Shown here: in pieces, positions 1-7,327 of the stretch
Position numbering within the stretch: the first letter of the stretch is position 1
How the letters are laid out: the number at the start of each line of letters is the position of its first letter
DNA from: Dwaynesavagella gallinarum
Lineage (GTDB): Bacteria; Bacillota; Clostridia; Clostridiales; Clostridiaceae
Length of the DNA: 9,500 nt
Direction: 5' to 3'
Assembly: GCA_019120235.1 (NCBI GenBank)
Contig: DWVN01000140.1
Span: forward strand, 1 to 9,500
Made by a program: the position numbers and the translations under genes
The notes under the pieces: generated by a model
Database searches by the model: none
Told to the model about the DNA's origin: nothing
Seen by the model: only the letters and a program-made list of their open reading frames with translations

Positions 1-57
1 TATAATTTAATTGAAAAATGTTATTTTTACACCATAACAAAAAGAGGTGAAATATGA
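1..57 (+). CDS. Possible C-terminal end of an upstream gene (partial)
   Basis: This frame is open from the first base of the window to a TGA at 55-57, giving about 18 residues that end in ITKRGEI. The stop overlaps the ATG of the next gene as ATGA, the same arrangement seen at the HsdM/DUF4145 junction, which suggests a translationally coupled upstream gene. The short tail vaguely resembles the wing of a winged-helix regulator, but this is too little to assign a function. An 18-codon open frame could also arise by chance in sequence this AT-rich, although the other two forward frames are closed within the first ten bases. Confidence 0.3.
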   Translation, partial: YNLIEKCYFYTITKRGEI

Positions 58-638
58 AACTTAAAGAAGTGGCTTTTTTAAGAACTGGTCTTGTATTAAA
101 TAGAAAACAGGTCAAACCTACAGATGTTGAAAAATTTAAATATAAGCAACTTACTTTAAAATCTATAAATAATGATGAAGTTATTAATGAGAATTATTTA
201 GAAGAATTTATTTCAAATGAAAATTTGAAAGAAGAATATTTTACTCATAAAAATGATGTGATTGTACGTTTATCTTATCCATATACGGCAATTATAATTG
301 ATGAACAAACTGAGGGACTTCTTGTGCCTTCACATTTTGTCATTATAAGATGTGATTTAGAAAAAATTATACCAGGATATTTGCAGTGCATACTTAATTC
401 AAATGAAATTCATAAACAAATTTCACTGTCAACTAGCACATCAATGCTTGGAACAATACGACCATTATTTTTTTCAGAGCTTGAAATTAAAATTATATCA
501 TTAGAAAAGCAAGAAAAATTAGCTGAAATAAATAGGTTGTGCAAAGAAGAAATAATTTTACTTACAAAGTTGAAAGAGGAAAAGCAGAAGTATAATTCTC
601 TGCTTATAAATAAAATTCAAAAAGAAATGGAGAAATAA
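54..638 (+). CDS. Single-TRD (half-size) type I restriction specificity subunit
   Basis: This 194-residue protein looks like one half of an HsdS subunit: one target recognition domain (about residues 1-148) followed by one conserved coiled-coil segment (about 150-194, rich in Glu, Lys and Leu, starting LEKQEKLAEI). Full HsdS proteins have two such units and about 400 residues. The start is supported by AGAGGTG at 43-49, five bases before the ATG, and the protein begins (MKLKEVAFLRTG) where TRDs normally begin, so it is probably a complete short protein and not a truncated remnant. It lies 4 bases upstream of HsdM. Known half-S proteins can dimerise to give a symmetric bipartite target with HsdM; whether this one does is inference. 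It could also be an accessory that competes with the full HsdS downstream. The TRD sequence is unlike either TRD of that HsdS. Confidence 0.82.
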   Translation: MKLKEVAFLRTGLVLNRKQVKPTDVEKFKYKQLTLKSINNDEVINENYLEEFISNENLKEEYFTHKNDVIVRLSYPYTAIIIDEQTEGLLVPSHFVIIRCDLEKIIPGYLQCILNSNEIHKQISLSTSTSMLGTIRPLFFSELEIKIISLEKQEKLAEINRLCKEEIILLTKLKEEKQKYNSLLINKIQKEMEK

Positions 639-642
639 TAGA

Positions 643-2175
643 ATGACTACAAGAAAAGATGTTGAGAGAGTTTTGTGGAATGCGTGCGATAGTTTTAGAG
701 GTAAAATTGATAGTTCACGTTATAAGGATTATATTCTTTCAATGTTATTTGTCAAATATTTAAGTGATGTTTATAAGGAAAGGAAAGAACAATATATAAA
801 ACGTTATGAAGGCGATGAAATACGTGTTGAACGTGCAATGAAGCGAGAGCCTGTTTATTTAAATGAAGAAATTACTTTTGATTATCTTTATAGTAAAAGA
901 AATGATAATGAAATTGGGCAAATAATAAATGTTGCTTTGAATTCTATTGAAGAGCATAACAGTGGAAAACTTAGAGATGTTTTTCGTTCTATTGATTTTA
1001 ATAGTACGGTTGATTTTGGGGAAGTGAAACAGAAAAATGCTACTTTAAAAAATTTGCTTGAAGATTTTAATGTGCTTGATTTAAGACCTAGTCAGCTTGA
1101 GGAAGATGATATTATTGGAGATGCTTATGAATATATGATTGCGAATTTTGCTTCTGATGCAGGGAAAAAGGGAGGAGAATTTTATACTCCGAGTAATGTT
1201 TCAAAACTTGTTGCAAAATTAGTAGAGCCGAAAGAAAATGATAGAATTTATGATCCGACTTGTGGGAGTGGTGGTTTATTACTTAAGGCGTTTAAAGAAG
1301 TTGAGTCTAAAAAAGTTGCTATTTATGGTCAAGAACAAAATGCTCAAACTTGGGCGCTTTGTAAGATGAATATGTTTCTTCATGAAATTGATGATGCACA
1401 AATTCATATGGGAGATACGCTTTCAGAACCTAAGACAATTGAAAATGATAGTTTAATGAAATTTCAAGTAATTGTTTCGAATCCTCCATTTTCTTTAGAT
1501 AAGTGGGATAGTGGATTTTTATCAGCGGTAGCAAATGAGAATTCTAGTAAGAAAGAAAAAATGAGACCTGAGTTTGATTATTATAAGCGTTTTGAGTGGG
1601 GAGTTCCACCAGCGTCTAAAGGGGATTATGCTTTTGTTCTTCATATGATTAGTTGTTTAGATGGAGAAAGTGGAAGAATGGGAGTTGTTTTACCTCATGG
1701 GGTTTTGTTTAGGGGAGCGTCTGAGGGTAGAATTCGTAAAGAAATTATTGAATGTAATCTTTTAGATGCTGTTATTGGGTTGCCAGCGAATTTATTTTTT
1801 GGAACTGGTATACCTGCGTGTATTTTAGTATTTAAGAAAAATAGAAAAACAAAAGATGTATTATTTATTGATGCGTCAGGAGAAGGGAATTTTGAGAAGG
1901 GCAAGAATCAAAATGTCTTACGTGAATGTGATATAGAAAAAATAGTTAGTACTTATAAGAATAGGGAAGTAGTGGAAAAATATAGTTATGTTGCGACGGT
2001 TGATGAAATTAGGGAAAATGATTATAACTTAAATATTCCACGTTATGTTGATACTTTTGAGGAAGAAGAAATTGTTGATATTGATGAGGTAAAACAAAAT
2101 ATTGAAAAAATTGAAAATGAACTTCAATCTGTTCAAGCTCAAATGAAAAAATATTTGGAGGAGTTGGGACTATGA
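643..2175 (+). CDS. hsdM: Type I restriction-modification DNA methyltransferase subunit HsdM
   Basis: HsdM is the N6-adenine methyltransferase subunit of a type I system. It transfers a methyl group from S-adenosylmethionine to adenine in the target chosen by HsdS, in an M2S complex, and is also needed for restriction. The N-terminal helical HsdM_N domain covers about residues 1-140. GGEFYTP lies at 177-183, the SAM-binding motif DPTCGSGG at 204-211, and the catalytic N6-adenine motif NPPF at 280-283. The C-terminal tail (about 475-510) is a charged helix, as is usual for docking on HsdS. At 510 residues it is full length and close to EcoR124I HsdM (about 520). GGAG at 629-632 serves as ribosome binding site. 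It follows the half-S gene by 4 bases and its TGA overlaps the next ATG (ATGA), so it is co-translated with its neighbours. No lesion is seen. Confidence 0.97.
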   Translation: MTTRKDVERVLWNACDSFRGKIDSSRYKDYILSMLFVKYLSDVYKERKEQYIKRYEGDEIRVERAMKREPVYLNEEITFDYLYSKRNDNEIGQIINVALNSIEEHNSGKLRDVFRSIDFNSTVDFGEVKQKNATLKNLLEDFNVLDLRPSQLEEDDIIGDAYEYMIANFASDAGKKGGEFYTPSNVSKLVAKLVEPKENDRIYDPTCGSGGLLLKAFKEVESKKVAIYGQEQNAQTWALCKMNMFLHEIDDAQIHMGDTLSEPKTIENDSLMKFQVIVSNPPFSLDKWDSGFLSAVANENSSKKEKMRPEFDYYKRFEWGVPPASKGDYAFVLHMISCLDGESGRMGVVLPHGVLFRGASEGRIRKEIIECNLLDAVIGLPANLFFGTGIPACILVFKKNRKTKDVLFIDASGEGNFEKGKNQNVLRECDIEKIVSTYKNREVVEKYSYVATVDEIRENDYNLNIPRYVDTFEEEEIVDIDEVKQNIEKIENELQSVQAQMKKYLEELGL

Positions 2176-2891
2176 TAAAAGTAGATTTTGAGAATAAAAC
2201 ATACACATGTCCATTTTGTGAACATGATCAAGTTTATATGGTACGTGAAAAATATTTGAAAATAGGTTCTTGTGTTGTTGATGAGGTTGGATTTTATAAA
2301 ACAAATAAAGATGGGAATATTCAATTTAAAACACCTCTAAATTACTTAGATACAGAAATGAAAGTATATTCTTTTGAATGTAATAATGGAGAATGCCGTA
2401 AAATTTGTGTAGTTGCTATTAATAAAACTAGTGGTAAACAATTTGATATTTTTCCAGAAGTTACTTTTAAACATTATCCAGATTATATTCCTTATGCAAT
2501 AAGATCTGATTATGAAGAAGCAAGCATGATAATTGAAAAAAGTCCAAAAGCATCGGCGACACTTTTAAGACGATGTTTACAAGGAATGATAAGAGATTTT
2601 TGGAAAATAGGTGGTAAAAATCTTTATGAAGAAATTCAACAATTAGAAGGGAAGGTTACTCCTCAGCAATGGAAAGCTATAGATGGTTTAAGAAAAATAG
2701 GTAATATCGGTGCCCATATGGAAAGTGATGTTAATTTAATTATAGATATTGATGATGGTGAAGCTAAAAAACTTCAAAAACTTATTGAAATGTTGTTGGA
2801 TAAATGGTACATAGCGAGGTATGAAGAAGAAAAACTTTGTGAAGAGATTAATGAGATTTCTGAAGAAAAGCAAAGAGAAAAGATAAGGTGA
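2172..2891 (+). CDS. Zinc-ribbon and DUF4145 domain protein, R-M accessory
   Basis: This 239-residue protein has an N-terminal zinc-ribbon-like part and a C-terminal helical DUF4145-type domain. The visible cysteine pairs are CPFC at 13-16 and C70/C75, with a further Cys79, a pattern that could bind one zinc. The C-terminal part has RRCLQG from Arg133 and the hallmark LRKIGNIGAH ending at His182, which is the signature I recognise for DUF4145. It then ends in a charged helix. DUF4145 occurs alone or fused in type I restriction loci and has been grouped with HEPN-like helical domains. The usual HEPN Rx4-6H ribonuclease motif is not clearly present here (Arg174 and His182 are separated by seven residues), so nuclease activity should not be assumed. 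Its start overlaps the HsdM stop by 4 bases with GGAGGAG at 2157-2163, placing it firmly in the operon. Its actual job is not known to me. Confidence 0.85.
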   Translation: MIKVDFENKTYTCPFCEHDQVYMVREKYLKIGSCVVDEVGFYKTNKDGNIQFKTPLNYLDTEMKVYSFECNNGECRKICVVAINKTSGKQFDIFPEVTFKHYPDYIPYAIRSDYEEASMIIEKSPKASATLLRRCLQGMIRDFWKIGGKNLYEEIQQLEGKVTPQQWKAIDGLRKIGNIGAHMESDVNLIIDIDDGEAKKLQKLIEMLLDKWYIARYEEEKLCEEINEISEEKQREKIR

Positions 2892-2895
2892 TAAC

Positions 2896-4161
2896 ATGAA
2901 TCAACAAATCAAACAACGAATTAAACAAATAAAAAATGGTGAAGTCCCTTACGGATACAAGAAAATAAAAATTGGAATCGTTCCGAATGAGTGGAAGGAA
3001 TTTTATTTAGAGGATTTATTTAATGTAATTGATGGAGATAGGGGAGAAAAATATCCTTCTAAAGATGAAATATTTGATGAAGGGTATTGTGTATTTTTGA
3101 ATGCTAAAAATATTACAAAAAATGGATTTGATTTTGATCATATTCAATATATTTCTGAGGAAAAAGACAAAGAATTAAGAAATGGAAAACTTGAAAAATT
3201 TGATATTGTTTTAACTACGAGAGGTACAATTGGAAATGTTGCTCTAAATGATAATATAAAATATGAAAATTTGAGAATAAATTCTGGAATGGTTTTATTA
3301 AGAAGTGAGAATTTAAAATATATAAAATATGTGTATATGTACATGAAATCTAAATTATTTATTCATCAAGTAGATAAGATTTCTTTTGGAAGTGCACAAC
3401 CACAATTAACTGTAAAAGAGATAAAAAAGTTTAAAGTAGTTATTCCTATTAATGAAACTGAACAACAAAAAATAGCCGATATACTTTCAACACAAGACAA
3501 AGTAATTGAATTGAAAGTGAAACTTTTGAAGGAGAAGGAAAAGCAGAAGAAATATTTAATGCAAAATCTTTTAACAGGAAGGAAACGTTTAAAAGGTTTT
3601 AATGGAGAATGGAAGAAAGTTAAGTTGGGGGAAATATGTTATTGTTTAGATAATTTACGAAAACCATTGAATGCAAATGAAAGAATTAAAATTAAAGGTA
3701 ACTATCCGTATTATGGAGCTAATGGAGTTGTAGACTATATAAGCGATTATATATTTGAAACGGATATTATTTTGCTTGCAGAAGATGGTGGAAACTTTGA
3801 GCAATTTGAAACAAAACCTATTGCAATATTTGTAGATGAAAAATGTTGGGTAAATAATCATGCTCATATTTTAAAAGCTAAAGAAGAGCATTTAAATTTA
3901 TATATTTTTTACTCATTACAACACAAAGATATAAGGAAATATATTAATGGAACTACAAGAACAAAATTAACAAAAAGTGATATGGAAGAAATTATACTAG
4001 AAATATCTATGGATATTGAAGAACAAAAAGCAATTGCAGAAATCTTGACTACAGCAGATAAAGAACTTAAACTATTACAAGAGGAATTGGAAGAGGAAAA
4101 GCGAAAGAAAAAGGTATTAATGCAGTTATTATTGACGGGAATTGTTAGAGTGAAAGTATAA
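2896..4161 (+). CDS. hsdS: Type I restriction specificity subunit HsdS, two TRDs
   Basis: HsdS recognises the bipartite DNA target and holds two HsdM and the HsdR subunits together. The 421 residues show the full arrangement. An N-terminal lead-in (NGEVPYGYKK, GIVPNEW) is followed by TRD1 to about residue 185, then a central conserved helical region at about 186-235 (EQQKIADILS, then LLTGRKRL at 225-232). TRD2 spans about 240-370 (YPYYGANGVVDYI, LAEDGGNFE), and a second conserved helical region runs from about 375 to the end (EEQKAIAEIL, then LLLTG at 411-415). The paired LLTG-ending helices are the internal repeat typical of HsdS. The size is near EcoR124I HsdS (about 404). AAGGTG at 2885-2890 is the ribosome binding site, and the gene starts 4 bases after the DUF4145 gene. 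It is followed directly by a terminator, so it closes the first transcription unit. The DNA target cannot be read from the sequence by eye. Confidence 0.95.
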   Translation: MNQQIKQRIKQIKNGEVPYGYKKIKIGIVPNEWKEFYLEDLFNVIDGDRGEKYPSKDEIFDEGYCVFLNAKNITKNGFDFDHIQYISEEKDKELRNGKLEKFDIVLTTRGTIGNVALNDNIKYENLRINSGMVLLRSENLKYIKYVYMYMKSKLFIHQVDKISFGSAQPQLTVKEIKKFKVVIPINETEQQKIADILSTQDKVIELKVKLLKEKEKQKKYLMQNLLTGRKRLKGFNGEWKKVKLGEICYCLDNLRKPLNANERIKIKGNYPYYGANGVVDYISDYIFETDIILLAEDGGNFEQFETKPIAIFVDEKCWVNNHAHILKAKEEHLNLYIFYSLQHKDIRKYINGTTRTKLTKSDMEEIILEISMDIEEQKAIAEILTTADKELKLLQEELEEEKRKKKVLMQLLLTGIVRVKV

Positions 4162-4175
4162 ATTTTAAAAATAGT

Positions 4176-4213
4176 ATTATAGCGAGTCTTTTCCAGTCTC
4201 GCTATAATTTTTT
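4176..4213 (+). terminator. Intrinsic terminator between hsdS and hsdR
   Basis: A perfect 11-bp inverted repeat (ATTATAGCGAG at 4176-4186 and CTCGCTATAAT at 4198-4208) encloses an 11-base loop and runs into six T residues at 4208-4213 and then ATTT. This is a textbook rho-independent terminator 14 bases after the hsdS stop. It separates the modification genes from hsdR, whose start codon is only 18 bases further on. The right arm contains the hexamer TATAAT (4203-4208), so the element might also carry a -10 box for hsdR; see findings. Confidence 0.85.
4203..4208 (+). promoter_or_regulatory. Possible -10 box for hsdR inside the terminator arm
   Basis: The consensus hexamer TATAAT sits 24 bases before the hsdR GTG. 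A start point near 4215 would leave a leader of about 17 bases that still contains the GGAGG site. The matching -35 position (4180-4185, TAGCGA) is poor, only 3 of 6 matches, and there is no extended -10 TG. This may therefore be chance sequence within the terminator stem, or a weak promoter giving hsdR low independent expression. Confidence 0.25.
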
Positions 4214-4220
4214 ATTTACA

Positions 4221-4225
4221 GGAGG
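4221..4225 (+). promoter_or_regulatory. Ribosome binding site that fixes the hsdR GTG start
   Basis: GGAGG lies six bases upstream of GTG at 4232. The first in-frame ATG is about 21 codons downstream, inside the conserved N-terminal region and without a comparable site, so the GTG is the likely true start of hsdR. Confidence 0.8.
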
Positions 4226-4231
4226 TAGAGT

Positions 4232-7200
4232 GTGAACGGAGATTTATTTTCAGAATTTAATATAAGCCAAAAACCTGCCCTAGAACTTTTACAAAAAATG
4301 GGTTATACATATATTTCTCCTGAGGAATGCGATATTCAAAGGGGTTCTTTATATAAAGTGCTTCTAAAAGGAATATTAAGAGAACAACTTAAAAAACTTA
4401 ATAAAGTTAATTTTGGAAGTCAGTCTATGGAATTTTCTTCTGCTAACATAGAAAAAGCTATTGAAGATCTGGACGAACCTTTGACCAATGGACTAGTTCC
4501 AACTAGTGAAAAAATTTATAATATTTTTCTTCTTGGAAAAAGTTATTCCGAAATCGTTGGAAATGGAAAAGTTCAAAACTTTAATTTAAAATATATAGAT
4601 TGGGAAAATATAGAAAATAATGTTTTCCATGTTACGGATGAATATCAAGTTGAAAGTATTGATAAACAACATAACGCCCGTCCCGATATCGTTCTATTTG
4701 TTAACGGTATCCCTTTCGCTGTAATTGAATGTAAAAAATCTGATGTTTCTGTTGAACAAGGTATAGAACAAACCATAAGAAATCAAAAATCAGAATATAT
4801 TCCACAACTCTATAAATTTGCCCAAATTCTCATGTCAACAAATAAAAATAATGTAAAATACGCAACAACAAACACTCCAAAAAAGTTTTGGAGCGTGTGG
4901 AAAGAACAAGATGAATCTTTTTTAGAACAATCAATATCAAAATATATTTCTGATAGATTTGCAACTGTTCAAGACAAAAATATTATTTCTATGTTTTCAA
5001 AAGAAAGACTCTTAGAACTTACAAAATATTTTGTACTCTTTGATGCAAACGTGAAAAAAATTTGTAGGTATCAACAATATTTCGCAATCAAAGAAATTAT
5101 AAAAACAATTAATGAAAATGATGAAAATGGAAATAGACAAAGTGGTGTTGTTTGGCACACTCAAGGAAGCGGAAAGTCTTTAACAATGGTAATGCTTTCA
5201 AAATATATTTTGATGGAATTTTCACAGTTTAACCCCAAAGTTGCAATTGTTACAGATAGAAAAGAACTTGATTTTCAAATTTCAAAAACTTTTGCCCATA
5301 CAAGGCTTAACCCTGCAAGAGCTACAAGTGGAAAACATTTAATCGAACTTATTGAAAATGGTAAAGCTGATATTATTACATGTATTATAAACAAATTTAA
5401 TACTGTTGAAAGTAGTGGTTTAAAACGTGAAGGAAGAGATATTTTTATTTTAGTCGATGAAAGCCATCGTTCAAATTATGGAGAATTGGCAATAAAAATG
5501 AGAAAAGTTTTTCCAAATGCTTGTTACATTGGTTTCACTGGTACGCCTTTAATGAAAAAGGAAAAAAACACAATGACAAAGTTTGGAAAACTAATTCATA
5601 AATACACAATTAAAGATGGTGTTGATGATAATGCAATTGTTCCTCTTATTTATGAAGGGCGTTTTGTTGAACAAAAAGTCGATGAGCAAAATATAGACCT
5701 TTGGTTTGAAGAAATTACAAAAAGACTTACTGACAATCAGAAAAAAGACTTGAAAAATAAATGGAGTAAAATAAGAAGACTTACTTCAACCGATGCAAGA
5801 ATTAAACGTATTGCACTTGATATTAATAGACATTTTGTTGATGGTTATAAAGATACTGGATTTAAGGCCATGCTCGCAACAAATTATAAAAAAGATGCAA
5901 TTCGTTATCTAGAAGCATTTGAACAAATGGGAGATTTAAATTGTGCTGTTGTAATTTCTTCTCCTGATATGCGTGAGGGTCATGATGATGTAGATGAATC
6001 AAATGACGACAAAGTAAAATCATATTGGGCAAAAATTATAAGAGAATATGGAAGTGAAGAGCGTTACGAAGAAGTTGTTAAAGATAGATTTATTCACGGA
6101 AAACATGGAGAAGATGAGGGAATTGATATTTTAATTGTTTGCTCAAAACTTTTAACAGGATTTGACGCACCTATTTGTCAAGTTCTTTATATTGATAAGG
6201 AACTTAAAGAACATTCTCTATTACAGGCTATTGCTAGAACAAACCGTTTAATGGAAGGAAAAGATTACGGACTAATTGTTGACTATAGAGGACTTATAGA
6301 AAAGCTTGACAGTGCAATGAATATGTATAGTGGAGCAGGACTTGAATTATATGATGGGGAAGATCTTAAGGGAACTATAACAGATGTCATATCTGTAATT
6401 GGAGATTTAAGGAATAGTTATTCTCGTATTTCAGATTTATTTTTACATATAAAAAATAAAGATGATATTGAAGAAATTGAAACTTATTTAGAAGATGAAA
6501 GTATACGTAATGATTTTTATAATTTTCTTTGTGATTTTGGTAGAAATCTTAATACTGCTTTGAATTCTGAAGCGGTTTATTCTAAAATTTCTCCTGAAGA
6601 GTTAAAGAAGTATAAACAATCTTTTACCTTTTGGCAAAAACTCCGTAGAAGTGTAAAAGTAAGATATTTTGATGCTATTGATAACAAAGAATATGAACCA
6701 CTTATGCAAAATTTACTTGATACACATTTATCTGTTGAAGGTCTAAGAAAAATTACAGCTCCTGTAGATATATTGAATAAAGAAGAGTTTGAACGTGAAA
6801 TTAAAGAACTTACTTCTAAAAAAGCACAGGCAGATGCTATAAAAAGTCGAATCACTAAAAGTATAAGTGAAAAATATGACGAAAATCCTGCATATTATGA
6901 AAGTTTTTCTGAAAGAATTAAAATAGCTTTACAAGAATACAAAGATAGAAGAATTAATGATGCAGAATATCTTGAAAAAATGAAAAAAATAATGGAAGAT
7001 TATTTTCAAAGAAGAAGCAGTGTAAATTATCCTGATAAAATTAAGAATGATGTACATGCTCAAGCTTTTTATGGCGTACTAGGTGCTCTTTTAAATGATA
7101 AATTTGATTTAGATTTTATAGCAGAAATTTCAATTGAGATTACAAAAATAATTAAGAAACATAGCAAAGTTGATTGGAGAAATAATAAATCTGTTCATGA

Positions 7201-7327
7201 TAAAATTTCACAAGATATTGAAGATTTATTTTATGATTATGGTGAAGATGTACGTGAAAAAATTTCTCATGATTTAACTGACAAAATTGTAGAGAATGTA
7301 AAGACTGTTGCACTTAGGAGGTTTTAA
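4232..7327 (+). CDS. hsdR: Type I restriction endonuclease subunit HsdR
   Basis: HsdR is the ATP-driven translocase and endonuclease of the type I complex: it pulls DNA past the bound M2S core and cuts at a distance when the target is unmethylated. The N-terminal nuclease domain shows the PD-(D/E)xK residues Asp152, Glu166 and Lys168 (PDIV and IECKK). The superfamily 2 helicase motifs follow in order: Walker A GSGKS at 312-316, DESH at 409-412, GFTGTP at 434-439, TGFDAP at 642-647 and RTNR at 669-672. The C-terminal third is helical and charged and corresponds to the HsdR C-terminal domain of EcoR124I-like enzymes, which contacts the core. At 1031 residues it matches EcoR124I HsdR (about 1038) and appears intact. 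It starts with GTG behind a terminator and overlaps the next gene by one base. Its 5' part looks richer in C than hsdM, a possible sign of a different history. Confidence 0.97.
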   Translation: MNGDLFSEFNISQKPALELLQKMGYTYISPEECDIQRGSLYKVLLKGILREQLKKLNKVNFGSQSMEFSSANIEKAIEDLDEPLTNGLVPTSEKIYNIFLLGKSYSEIVGNGKVQNFNLKYIDWENIENNVFHVTDEYQVESIDKQHNARPDIVLFVNGIPFAVIECKKSDVSVEQGIEQTIRNQKSEYIPQLYKFAQILMSTNKNNVKYATTNTPKKFWSVWKEQDESFLEQSISKYISDRFATVQDKNIISMFSKERLLELTKYFVLFDANVKKICRYQQYFAIKEIIKTINENDENGNRQSGVVWHTQGSGKSLTMVMLSKYILMEFSQFNPKVAIVTDRKELDFQISKTFAHTRLNPARATSGKHLIELIENGKADIITCIINKFNTVESSGLKREGRDIFILVDESHRSNYGELAIKMRKVFPNACYIGFTGTPLMKKEKNTMTKFGKLIHKYTIKDGVDDNAIVPLIYEGRFVEQKVDEQNIDLWFEEITKRLTDNQKKDLKNKWSKIRRLTSTDARIKRIALDINRHFVDGYKDTGFKAMLATNYKKDAIRYLEAFEQMGDLNCAVVISSPDMREGHDDVDESNDDKVKSYWAKIIREYGSEERYEEVVKDRFIHGKHGEDEGIDILIVCSKLLTGFDAPICQVLYIDKELKEHSLLQAIARTNRLMEGKDYGLIVDYRGLIEKLDSAMNMYSGAGLELYDGEDLKGTITDVISVIGDLRNSYSRISDLFLHIKNKDDIEEIETYLEDESIRNDFYNFLCDFGRNLNTALNSEAVYSKISPEELKKYKQSFTFWQKLRRSVKVRYFDAIDNKEYEPLMQNLLDTHLSVEGLRKITAPVDILNKEEFEREIKELTSKKAQADAIKSRITKSISEKYDENPAYYESFSERIKIALQEYKDRRINDAEYLEKMKKIMEDYFQRRSSVNYPDKIKNDVHAQAFYGVLGALLNDKFDLDFIAEISIEITKIIKKHSKVDWRNNKSVHDKISQDIEDLFYDYGEDVREKISHDLTDKIVENVKTVALRRF

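Noticed and set aside
1..6. Perfect TATAAT hexamer at the window edge as a -10 box for the operon
   Set aside because: The -35 region is outside the window, and the same bases are compatible with the end of an upstream coding frame. A single hexamer in sequence this AT-rich is weak evidence.
6577..6855. 92-residue minus-strand frame inside hsdR, and other minus-strand frames inside hsdM, hsdS and the DUF4145 gene
   Set aside because: All lie opposite well-supported genes, have no recognisable domain or ribosome binding site, and are expected shadows of the coding strand.
54..7327. Phase-variable switching by simple repeats or an invertible S cassette
   Set aside because: No long homopolymer or tandem repeat sits in hsdM, hsdS or hsdR, no recombinase gene is present, and no inverted TRD copies are seen in the window.
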